Below are positions 10,976 through 21,700 of a DNA stretch of 64,000 nt, piece after piece. The stretch's first letter is position 1, and each line of letters begins with the position of its first letter. The notes beneath the pieces are model-generated. The model was not told the origin of the DNA, searched no databases, and saw only the letters and a list, made by a program, of their open reading frames with translations. The position numbers were made by a program, and so were the translations under genes. The DNA comes from Castanea sativa. Its lineage: Eukaryota; Streptophyta; Magnoliopsida; Fagales; Fagaceae. Where the stretch lies: NCBI RefSeq assembly GCF_040712315.1, contig NC_134023.1, positions 65,239,257 through 65,303,256 of the forward strand, written 5' to 3'.

Positions 10976-12621
10976 ATTATTAAATATGTTTAATGAAATT
11001 TTGTTATAGGCAGGTTTGAAGTTCGAACCTCGAATTTGTTTTTACCAGTTAAACTAATTGAACCCACATTAAACAATGTTATTGAAGTTCAAAGCTCTTG
11101 ACAAATGGAGTGATATTTTATAAGACATTAATTATTAAAAAAATAATACAACTGTTTAGAATTTCTATACTATACAAGTTAAGGATTATTGAATATGTTT
11201 ACTGAGTTTTTGGAGTAGGCACCTGCTTTTGATAATATTTGTGTATAATTTAACTTTATTTATATATAAATAAAAAACAAACCATTGAATAAAATGCTAG
11301 AGCACTGGATATAACACATAACAATGTTGTTGAGCACTTATCACTTTTGTATTTCATTTACAACTCTTGAACATTGAACCAATGAGGATGCAGATCTTTT
11401 AGAGTTTTTAGGTAACTCTATTAGAAAGTTCTTGAAATACTATCCATTCATTTTGAAATGAGTGGATTGGATTTTACTATGCCATCAAAATTTAGAAAAA
11501 TCTTAACTTTTAGTATCTATTCAAAATATTTTAAAATTCATCATTTTCATCTCCAAATGAACTGATAAGATTTCAAAAACTCTACCGTAGAGTTATTTTA
11601 GGAACTTAGACCATTTTTATCCTGATGGATCATTGTTTGTCGATAGGATTCTCTTTTTCTATAATCAAATAATTGGGAAAATTTGAGGATTTAAATCCAA
11701 GAAGTTTTCATAGAAAACATAAAAAAGTACTAGTTGAGTTATAAAATTCTCAACTTCCATAATATATTTTTAGTGTGCGCTTGACATCAATTTATTTACT
11801 TATTTATTTTGTTTTTGTAAGTGTGTTAAATATGATTGTATTTTGAAAAAGTGAGATAAAATGAGATTTTAAAAAGTTGTACAAAAAACTAAAATCTAAC
11901 AAAAAAAGCTAGTCGCAAAAAGACACTTACTCATAACAGATAATGTTAGGGTCCCATTAATGTGTGTCTTTAAGGCATTTGTTAATTTAACCATTTTAAG
12001 AAACTTTAAATACCACTCCTATGAAAATATAAAATAAATAAAAAACTGTAAAAAAAAATCAATTGTTTTTTTTTTTTTGCATAAAAATATTTATTAAACT
12101 AATTAATACTCTTTAAGACATCCCAGAATATTATTGTACGTTGTCTTAAATACATATAAGAGGACTCCATAGCATCTAGAACATTGTCACGTTGTTGCAT
12201 GCCTCTAATGCTTTGACACACGTGGGTCTCGTTAACTATATGTATCTCGCAACCAATATGTATGATATTGTGATGTTTGCTCGACAGTCTACCTAAAGGG
12301 CGTCTTATGATAATTAATTGGTCAATTTTGACTGTTGCATTGTCCTTAAGTTAGACCATTTTTCTTTATAAAACTAACAAGTGCATGCATGTTCATTTTT
12401 TCAATTACTCTAAGGAACAATTTCTTATTAAATTTTTGGGGGAGTGGACCAATTAAAACAATGTAGCTTTTGTAAAGTTAGTATCGTGTAAACACTTCAT
12501 TTTGAATGAGATAAATACAAAATTCATTTTGTCAATCCACATCAATATAGTATTTTATTCCTTCACTTCCAACATTGTACCTTTTTTTTTAAAATGTTAT
12601 TTAGACAAATAGATTGGTGGT

Positions 12622-12624
<3 letters not shown>

Positions 12625-12658
<34 letters not shown>
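12625..12658. repeat. (TA)n microsatellite
   Basis: About 17 TA units next to the left flank of the solo LTR insertion. Confidence 0.9.
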
Positions 12659-12661
<3 letters not shown>

Positions 12662-12721
12662 GTTCTATCTTCGCTTGCACCAAAAATTAATTGATGTTTT
12701 AGACTAATGATAAAAGGTAAT

Positions 12722-13471
12722 TGTGGGGAGTAAAAAGACCCTGATGGGGATGTGGGCCTTTGGGCCATGCTAAGAAAGGCCGACTTGCTCTTGGTTTTAG
12801 AACTTATTAGTACTACGGGTCGGCCCATGTGCCGAGGATCCGAGGATCCAGCCGAGGGTGATTTTCCCCTCGGACGAACATCGGAGAACCCGGGACTTCA
12901 TGGCAAAGGTTGGGGAATGACACGGACAAGACCAATGGTTAAAGGGGGTGAACCCTTGAATGTCCTAGAAGCACCTATGTTAGAGAAATACCAAAGATAA
13001 AAGCTGCCACCTCCACATTAAAGACTCTGCACCTACCACCCTGGCCGCATTAATGGGGAAGTGACACCTGAACAGTGGAAGGGAAACTTCTGGTTGCTAT
13101 TCAAAGGCACTGAGAAAAGAAATATCTAGGCTAAGGGGGAATTGGGGCAACACGTGTATAAAGTATCAAAAAGAGGAGTATTTAAGGAGCAACCTAGAAC
13201 AGGAAAGAGGACTGACTTTTTTGTAATCTAAAAGGAAAAGAAAAAAAGAGAAAGAGATAATATAAGGACAACTCTTGGTTTACGTCCGAGGAGACTGATT
13301 TACAACATTCCTTGTTGTTTCCAAGTACTTGCAATCTTTGGCTTGTCATTTAATCCTCAAACACTTCTAACCTGGGTTTCAAGCTCACACTCTACAAATT
13401 CATATTGTTTAAGGCTCATTGGGCTTGAGCCCGTAACTGTTCTTGGGGCCAGGTGCAATTGTGCACTTACA
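12722..13471 (+). mobile_element. Solo LTR of a retrotransposon, 750 bp, 5-bp target duplication
   Basis: The element begins TGTGGGGAGTAAAAAGACC and ends GTGCACTTACA, so it has the TG...CA ends of an LTR. GTAAT flanks both sides exactly (12717-12721 and 13472-13476). It is far richer in G/C than its surroundings. A TATA-like GTATTTAAGG occurs at about 13177-13186. No primer-binding site, polypurine tract, gag or pol lies next to it within the window, so it is a single LTR left by recombination. The family (Gypsy or Copia) cannot be decided from the LTR alone. Confidence 0.88.
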
Positions 13472-15707
13472 GTAATCATCATGAGTGGATGTCATGCGTT
13501 AAAATTCTACTTCTAAAAAAAACATTTCTAATATGTTTTTGACAATAACATTGAGCTACAAAATTGTTTAACAAATTCACATATGTACATTACATATATA
13601 ACAAGAGAATGTTTTGTTGTCAAATATAGATCCATGATTGAATCCAATTTATATCAAAAGGAGACTCATTAATGTTGAACATAATGATAAAATGTAATAT
13701 TAATATGGGAAAGATTAACGAATGCCTTAAGAAAATTGGTTTATGAAATATTTTAGAAATTTTCTAAAACGGTTTATTAACAATTACTCTAAAGACACTC
13801 ATTAACAAGACTCTATTAATATTAAAGAGTGAAAGTAACAAATTTTTAATCATATCTTATATATTAAAGGGAAAAGTTAACGAATGCCTTAAAGGTACTG
13901 GTTTAGGAAAATTTTTTATGGAAAAATAAAAAAGTAATTGATTTTTTAATAATTTTTTATATTTCTCATAAAAGTTATATTAAAACTTTCCTAAAATTAT
14001 TAATTAACAAATACTTTAAAAACACATGTTAACTGGACCTTTTACTAAAAAGATGTAGTATTTCATAAATTAATTGCATATAATATCTTATTTGCATTGT
14101 GTAAATTACATAGGTAACTGAGACAAACACAATACGAGAGAGAGATGTTTTATATAACAAATACATAATATACTTTTTATATTGACACTATAGTTGGCTG
14201 GTTGCATAGAAGGTGAAGGAAGGGAAAAGAAAGAAAGAGATTTCTTTTTGTTTGGTTAAAGTGAAAATGAGGAAAGAAAGAAGAGAAGAGAAGAAGGTAA
14301 AAGGGTTTTGTGAGTCTAACATTTTTCAATTACAAAATTACTTTAATACCCTTTAAAAGTTTGGATTTTTTTAAAAATTACTTTTATAACCCTATTATTT
14401 TATAATTTAAGAGGATAAAAGTGTAAAATACATTTTTCACTTTCCCTTCTCTTCTCCCTCACATCCAAACACATTTTCTTTCTCTTTCCTTCCTTTCCCA
14501 TATTTTCCATTCAACCAAACATAGCGTGAAAGAAGAGAAGCCAAAAAAAAAAAAAACATTTTAATTAAAATGTTGGACATTGTTGCACTAGTCAAAGACA
14601 TTGACGTACTACTTCTCAAAAAAATGTTGCCCATGAACTGAAAACTCAATGTACTAGTCAAAGACATGTTGTACAACTTCCCAATCCTAACCTTAGATCT
14701 TGTTCAGAAAACAATGAATGCTTGGTGCACCATGTTTCATGCAATCCCAACCACATGTCCATTAAGTCCAATGTCAAAATAAATAACTCATATTGACAAT
14801 TCAGTCCACTACGCTTACGTGTCACATTCCTATTGGTTCTTGGGATGCCAATTTCTGCAACCCTGTCAAACTTTTGTCGGGTACATTAAAACTTAAAAAA
14901 AAAATTAAGCCAACCCTACTAGCTGATTGCTCAGTCTGCAATTCAAAGCTTTTCAAATCAAAATACTCGCAATCTTGACCGTACATTTCTTTGTGAACAC
15001 ACGTGTCAAAATCAGGAAGAGAGTCTAGTCAATGTTAGTGTTACATGTGTAACACGTAAGAAAAGTTAAGAAGCTTTGACTCTTGTGGTTTAGACTTTTG
15101 ACGTCATAATAATACTTTTCTTTTGACGATTTCTTTCAATATTTTAACAAACATTCCAAGCTAACGTAAAATGTTATAATTTGTGCCACAACTGTTCACG
15201 TAGTGATGTAATATATCATAAGCGATGGAGATAAATATATAGTTAGTCACGGTTTCATATATAAGATAATTATAATAAAAATTGTAACGCTTTTATATGG
15301 TATTAGAATTACTTGAATTAATACTTTAGTGTGATGATGTACGTCAAAGGTGTTGATTGAGTTGGGGGTTGAATCAGAGCCGTCGGATGATTTAATGGGG
15401 TCCCACCACTTTGGATGAGTTTTTGAAACTTTGATAAAAAGGACAACTAAACGTGTAAGTTAAGGATGGGACTAATAGTCAAATTGGGTGAAGGCCAAGA
15501 AGAAAAGATAATGATTAAAGAATGAAGAAGAGTTCTGTTGTTTGAAAGATCTAGAGATTAGAGAGAGAGAGAGTCTACTGGTACGAAGTCAATGCCAATG
15601 GATTAAAAACTGTTTGCACAAAATTATTCCCTAAAAAAAAATGATTCCCCTTGAAAATACTTACATTCTCCATAAACCCCATTTTTTTTAAAAGAGTTTT
15701 AGGTTGA

Positions 15708-16036
15708 GTTTGGATAGGTATTATTGCGTTTATGTTTCATGTTTCAGCTGTTTTTTGTTTTTTTTTGGCAGCGTTTCAGCTTTTAAGGGACAACAACTAC
15801 TGTTCATGCACTGTACATGAACAATAGCCGCAAATTATGACTTTTTTAGCCAATTTTCTGCATGAACAGTACATCCGTGCACTGTTTACGGACCTACAAA
15901 TATCACTTTTTAGCCATTTTTTTTTATTAAAAATGGGTCTACGGTACTATTCACACATTTAAAAATTATTTTACTACAGTGTTTTCAGTTTTCAGTATTC
16001 AGTTTTCAGTTTTCAGCTGTATTTAAATGGACCCTT
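15708..16036. mobile_element. hAT-like foldback element remnant
   Basis: The left end TTAGGTTGAGTTTGGATA loosely pairs with the reverse complement of the right end (TAAGGGTCCATTTAAATA). Inside are the palindrome-like TGTTCATGCACTGTACATGA and several TTTTCAG repeats. The same kind of sequence, rich in TACTATTCA motifs, occurs near 50750-50960. Pairing of the ends is weak and no target duplication was confirmed. Confidence 0.4.
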
Positions 16037-17284
16037 ACTATTGTGTGTCTTGGCATATATTAGTAAATTGTTTTAGAAATTTTTTTTATTTAAATATTAA
16101 AAAAGATAAATTTTTTTTATAGTTTTTTTAATTTTCTATAAAATATTTCCTAAAATGAATGGTTAATTTGTGTTCTAAGGGCACATATTGACTGAACAAA
16201 AAAAAAAAAAAAAAAAAAAAAGAACTCCTATCATATTTGTGTGCTCTTGTTAACCAAATGTGCTACTAGGGTAATTGTTAACACACTATTTTAGAAAAAT
16301 TTAAATATCACTTTTATTTGAAATATAAAACGTTATTAAAATATTAAATACTTTTTTTAATAAAATCTTTTTAAAAATAATTCATTAACAAATCTTCTTA
16401 AGACATTGTTAACATTTTCTTATATTTATGAGGCTTTTGGGTTTTGTGATAGTGTTTTATTTCAAGTTCATATAACAGTACATTTCTCAATAATTTAGTG
16501 GCTCTGTATACAAAATTATTATGTCTGTGCATGTTTTTCTTTAACATGTGTTGTGTTTTTCTTGGAATTTATTTATAGCTACAGATAAGTAGATAACATA
16601 TATAAGAAGGACGTTTATTCACATTAAAGAAAATAGAGAAAAAGGATATTCAGCTGCCATGAACGAATATCTTGTTAGTGTTTGGTTGGTAAGCTTTTTT
16701 ATTTTTGAGATTTCAATATATCAGTGAGCTCAAATTATGGACTATTTGAATTCCTGATAGGCTGATACATTATTTATGGATTTGGTTGGTCCTAAGAGAT
16801 TAGTAGATAAGATAGTTTAAAACAGCACTTTATACCAGTTTGTTAGGTACCATTTTTCTAACAATTCATGTTAAAAACCTATAAAAATAAGCTATTCTAA
16901 CTCACTAAGTCTCAGAATAAATATAAAAAAATGGTGCCAAATTCAAATAGTTATGGAAAATAGATGCAGGGAAAAGAGTGTTAGCAACCTTTTCAATTAG
17001 AGGTTACATTGATGTTTGTCCCACAAACTGACACAATGACAGGAGCCAGACTCTTATCCAACCCATACGTACCAAAAAATATAAGGTAAATATTTGCTTT
17101 TCCATGAAAGATATTTTCTAGCACTCCACAAGCAGCCAATGAAAGTGACTGGGTTTATCTTCTCTTTGCAAAATGAGGTCAAACACAGCACCTTCACCTC
17201 TCCTTCCTCACAAACATCCATGAACAAAGCTTTCCTCTCCAACTGATCTAAACTTGAAGATTCAAAAACCCCATTTTATCTTCC

Positions 17285-17644
17285 ATGGCTGCTCTCTCAA
17301 TTGGCCCTTCATTCCACACAAAACACAGCACAACTCAAGAACACAGAAAGACTAGAAGCAGCCCAAGAATTCTCATCCTTCTATGTTGCCAAAGCCACAA
17401 GCCTGGGGACACTTCCAAACCAAGATCGAAGAAAGAGAGCAAAAGGAAGTCATTGTTTCCACCATCTTTTGTTCGGTTTGAGAAGTTTGGGAAGGTTTTG
17501 CAAGAGAATTTGAGCCCCAAGCAGAAGGGTGACTGGAAGGATGTGATGTTAATGAGTTTATCATTTGCTGTTTATGTTTATATATCACAGAGGATTGTTT
17601 GTGCTTATTGTGCTTGGACGTACATGCCAAAGCAACCATGGTAG
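17285..17644 (+). CDS. Small predicted plastid membrane protein, 119 aa
   Basis: A single uninterrupted frame from the ATG at 17285 (context TTCCATGGCT) to TAG. The first 35-45 residues are rich in Ser, Thr, Lys, Arg and His with few acidic residues, like a chloroplast transit peptide. A basic stretch follows, then one hydrophobic segment at about residues 88-106 (LMSLSFAVYVYISQRIVCAY) and a short tail ending MPKQPW. I do not recognise the family and assign no function. Support comes from codon-like composition, the targeting-plus-membrane layout and a pyrimidine-rich leader just upstream. The 3' flank is a 100-bp tandem duplication. It could have an additional 5' exon, but the first Met fits a transit peptide well. 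Confidence 0.7.
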   Translation: MAALSIGPSFHTKHSTTQEHRKTRSSPRILILLCCQSHKPGDTSKPRSKKESKRKSLFPPSFVRFEKFGKVLQENLSPKQKGDWKDVMLMSLSFAVYVYISQRIVCAYCAWTYMPKQPW

Positions 17645-17858
17645 ACATTTTTAATGTTTCATGTAGAAGAAGTTTTATAATATCTTTGGGATCAATGAAA
17701 GTTTTTTTTGTTTGGGCTTAGAAGCTCAACAAAGAACAAAGACTACATTTTTAATGTTTCATGTAGAACAAGTTGTATAATATCTTTGGGATCATTGAAA
17801 GTTTTTTTTGTTTGGGCATATAAGCTCAACAAAGAACAGAGACTACATTTTTATGATG
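17645..17858 (+). repeat. 100-bp tandem duplication directly after the stop codon
   Basis: Copies at 17645-17744 and 17745-17844 start ACATTTTTAATGTTTCATGT with a period of exactly 100 bases and differ at about six positions; a third copy begins at 17845 but stops after about a dozen bases. It lies in the presumed 3' untranslated region of the 119-aa gene. Confidence 0.9.
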
Positions 17859-18782
17859 CAAGAAATGTTATTAAGTTTATAAATAAACAAACAACCATGC
17901 AATATGTGATCGAAGTAGATATATTCATCATTTTTCTTCAGAGTGAAAGGATTATTGCTCCATTGTTTAACATAGATTTTTGCAGAATACTCTTTTCAAT
18001 CTTCTGTGTATTTCTACAATCTTTTGAACCTGTTTCGCTGACTAGAGTAGAGTCACCCAGAGTACTTTGAGCTCCTTTGTCTAGGATCAAATTATTGAAG
18101 CTCTAATTTCAACATTAAATAGAATATTTATTTTAATTTAGATGATCACAAAAGTTAATGCTACCAGCAAACATTTAGGGTTATAACAAGAACTGCAAAC
18201 TCAGCTTGGTCCTAGGTGCAAGAAAAGGACGGTTAGAGATCCAGACTTTTAGGGCCAATTCTCTATTTAGAAGATCACTTCATTTATACATATTCCAATA
18301 ACATACATTAGAGTGGAGGCCATCTTCATTCCGGCAACAAGTATTTTTAATAGGCCATTTGCAAAAGAAAGAGGTGACATATTGCTCTCGATAGCACATA
18401 AAGTAAAACACTAAGAGAGGGATGAAAAAGTTCAATTCATAAGCGATACACAAAATTGAAGTCCTTCAAAAGTAGTAGTCATCAATGAAATATTTATCAT
18501 ATTAAAACATCAATCCTAATGAACCAGCCCACAATACAAGGTAAACTTGTTACATCCTATGTAAAAGAGAAAAGTCCTGTTGGATTATAAATCAATTTAA
18601 CATATTGGTTCAGGGTCCCACTACACCATGAAAAGTTCATTTGTAAACAAATTTAGGCTCATTATAGCATACACAATAGGAAAGAACTGGATGACTGAAT
18701 CCATTGGCAGGTAAACATTCAACACCAGAACTCATACTTAGTACACAAAATCTCTCGCCCGTCTGCTTATTGAAAACTCTGA

Positions 18783-21700
18783 TTAGTCTGCTTTGCACCT
18801 TTCACGTTTCAAGAGACGATAGAATAGTGACAACAGCCACTGCCAAAAGAGAACCAACCAATTAGTTCGTTTTGGTTTTGGTTCGGGTCTTGGTCCAAAA
18901 ATTCCTTTATAAATCTCCTTTTGCTTCTGATAAAGAGCCTTGTCATGTTCAGCAAGCAAACGTAACTCCCTTGCAACTGCTTTGTCTTCAGGTGCAAATT
19001 TACGCACTTTTAGATAGTCCTCCCGAGCAGCATCTGTTTGCCCAAGTTCTGCTCTAGCCTTACCTCGCCTGAACAGTGCTTTTGCATTGTTTTCGTCCTC
19101 CGCCAAGACCTGTGAACCCATCATACTATTGAGTATCGTTTTCTTTTTTGACAAGTCATCAAATAGTACATGTCCATGTTCTAGAACTCCTAACTGTTCA
19201 GCACATTCAATGGTGTTTATTACATGAGAGATGCAAATTGTTGTTTCCTGAAATGTTGGCTGCCTGTGACAAAATGTCAAATTCTGGATACCTAAGAGCC
19301 GACAAGACTTCACTTTAATTTCCAGGTCCTAAAGAAGGTTTAATGACCTTTTGCAATTAATGCAGTCCCCATATAAGCCCTTAAATATAGACCTACAGCC
19401 AAGTTCACTGTGGCTTTGCATGTTAGAGTCTTAAATAATGTCCATCGCATTAGAACACAAGTTGCCATAGACTAAGAAGAAACACAAACTGTATTTGGGC
19501 TTGTCTGCAAAGAGCTGGTAAATTTATCGTTTAGAGACATTTGAGTCAACCTTTTATAAGTTATACTAAGGAGTAAGAGAGACAAAGAAAGCAACTTTTA
19601 AGATTCTTTTCCCTTGTTCCTAGATTCAAATGGAGCCTTAATAGATTAATAAGCATTAGGTCTTTAAACAATGTATAAGCATACAAAACCATGTATTAGT
19701 TGTGTTTGACATCAGTTATATTAACAATGTGGGACTGCAATAAAAATAGCCATACAGCATGCCACAAAGGCATGGATTATGGAGATTACAAGTGTGTAGT
19801 GTTGGGCAAGAAATTCATTTGGGCTCCTAAAAGTCATAATTGACTATATTAGGGCTTGTAATTTCTGAGGGCATATCAAGGTGGCTATGCATATAAACAA
19901 AAACATGGGTTCATGGAGTAAAATATGCCAATTCAAGCACGTTCTTAACCTACATAAGCTTCAAAATTCTCTGATATTGTGGAATCTAAAGATAAAAAGA
20001 CATGTTTGCACAGATGAAATGAAATCCATCCATCAAACTATATACTTACGATGTTACACTGCATGATTGCTTCTTCAAAGCGCTTGAGCTTTATCATACA
20101 TGCTGCCATGTTAAGGTGACATGGATTCTTAACAGCTAAAGCCATGTCCCGGTACTTCCCAAACAACTGGAACATGAAGTCGTCACCCATATATGCGATG
20201 GCCTGACATCAGGAAAAACCATCAGAACTTGCTTAGAAAAGGAATATATATATATATATAGACACACACACATACACACGAACTCAAGCAAAGAAACAAT
20301 AAATTGAAGGAACTAAGTGTGTAACCATTTCATACTGTTGCATAGCCTCCTCCAGTTTTTCCTCCTTGAATAAAGCATTTCCATCCATCTTTCTTCGATC
20401 TGCTGCACCAATTCTTTCCTCCACAGTCATGTCACCACGAGCTTTCCCCTGAGCAATGCATCACCCCATGTATGTGTCAAGCTTATAAAATCATATAGAA
20501 ACTTTGAACATCCATAAACAAGTACTTCGAAAGTCACTTAACAGAAACTTGCCTCTTTGGTCTCATCAAACCCAATTAGCTCAGCTTCATAAATGATGTC
20601 TGCCATGGGTGGAACATTTGGGAAAGAAAAGTTTCCTTCTTTCCCATAACCCAATTCCCAGCCCACATGTAACAGGGCACGTTCACCGGATTTCATGCTG
20701 GATAAACCAATAGCCAAGCCAGTCATTTCTTTCTTCTCTGTTGCAGAAGGAAGTACATCAATGTTCTAGAACTAGTTCAATAGAATATTACAGCAGATAG
20801 ATGATTTGGCTGATATCAATAAAATTTAAACATACATGCAAATGTGTCAGTGTGAGTGTGTTAGGTGTATTTATGTGTTGATACTGCTGCAGCTGTATTC
20901 TCCAATATAATTTTCCATTGTTGGCTTTAACCTTCATGTTGGATCTAATTGGAATTATGAAAAAGAGATATTTAGTGATCCAATTTCTGAATGAGTTAAT
21001 TATATTTTCAAGTTTCAACCTTGTGGAATTAAGCCTACAGCCAACCAGAAATTAATGGTATTTTTTTTTTATATGTAATTATATTTATTAATAGAAAAGA
21101 TTACTTCATGTTCACGATGATGAACAAAAAGTAACATAAAAAAGGGTCCTACCATAAATTTATGCTGTCCATAGGTAATGAATTTCACAACAACAACATC
21201 AACAAGCCTCAATCCCAAGTTTTTGGGGTTGGCTACGGATTCTCAACGGACTAGTTAGAGTCGGTCATATGTATTCTTTTCCTCCATTCTATTTTATCTA
21301 AGGTCATATTCTTTGTTATTTCCTTAATTAATAAAAATTCACTGAATAACTATGCGATTTTCACCTACTTCATCTTAATTAATAAACAACACCATACTAC
21401 CATAGATTAATAAGAACTCATTGTCTGAAATAATCGTAGATGGAAAAATATAGATAGAGGGAATCGGTAATTAACACAGTGAAAAATTACAGATAATCCA
21501 TGCGACAGATAAAAAGTTTAATGTAGATATTATGTACATTTTGAAAAGTAAAAAAAAAAAAAAGGATCATATAAGCAAGTACCTTTTCCTAATACCAACT
21601 CAACTGGTTTTTGTTCATTCCATGTGTCTTCAAACTTGTGCAGGGTACTTTCCGTCCAAGCCCTGTAGTGCACTATCACACAGTGTGGTTTGGAAAGCAA

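Larger units (their letters stand above)
8895..11225. repeat. Degenerate tandem array of about 200-bp units, split by three elements
   Basis: The same unit recurs at about 8895-9075, 9267-9449 plus 9621-9670, 9670-9884 and 10976-11190, with a truncated start after that. Diagnostic motifs in order are: TTTTTGGTATAGGCAGG, TTTGAACCTCGAA, AACAATGTTATTGAAGTTC, TTATAAGACATTAATTATT and GGATTATTAAATATGTTTAA. The first copy is the most diverged. Units 1, 2 and 3 are interrupted by the elements at 9076-9266, 9450-9620 and 9885-10975; removing these restores a near-continuous array. Confidence 0.8.
11940..16415. repeat. Cluster of about five related AT-rich foldback MITEs
   Basis: Related copies lie at about 11940-12125, 13707-13818, 13866-14040, 16040-16195 and 16256-16415. 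Each end carries a variant of TTAACAAATGCCTTAAGACA or its reverse complement, and each arm next carries a TTTAGGAAA-type motif; the middle is nearly pure A/T. None has coding capacity. Boundaries are approximate because the arms have diverged. Confidence 0.55.
7911..17284. other. 9.4-kb intergenic repeat-rich region
   Basis: No credible host gene was found here. The region holds a Harbinger-like MITE (8539-8865), a degenerate tandem array with three nested elements (about 8895-11225), a solo LTR (12722-13471), several AT-rich foldback elements (11940-16415) and a hAT-like foldback remnant (about 15708-16036). Open frames at 10137-10649 lie inside a transposable element and do not resemble known proteins. 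Confidence 0.7.

Noticed and set aside
12752..13000. 82-codon open frame
   Set aside because: It lies wholly inside the solo LTR.
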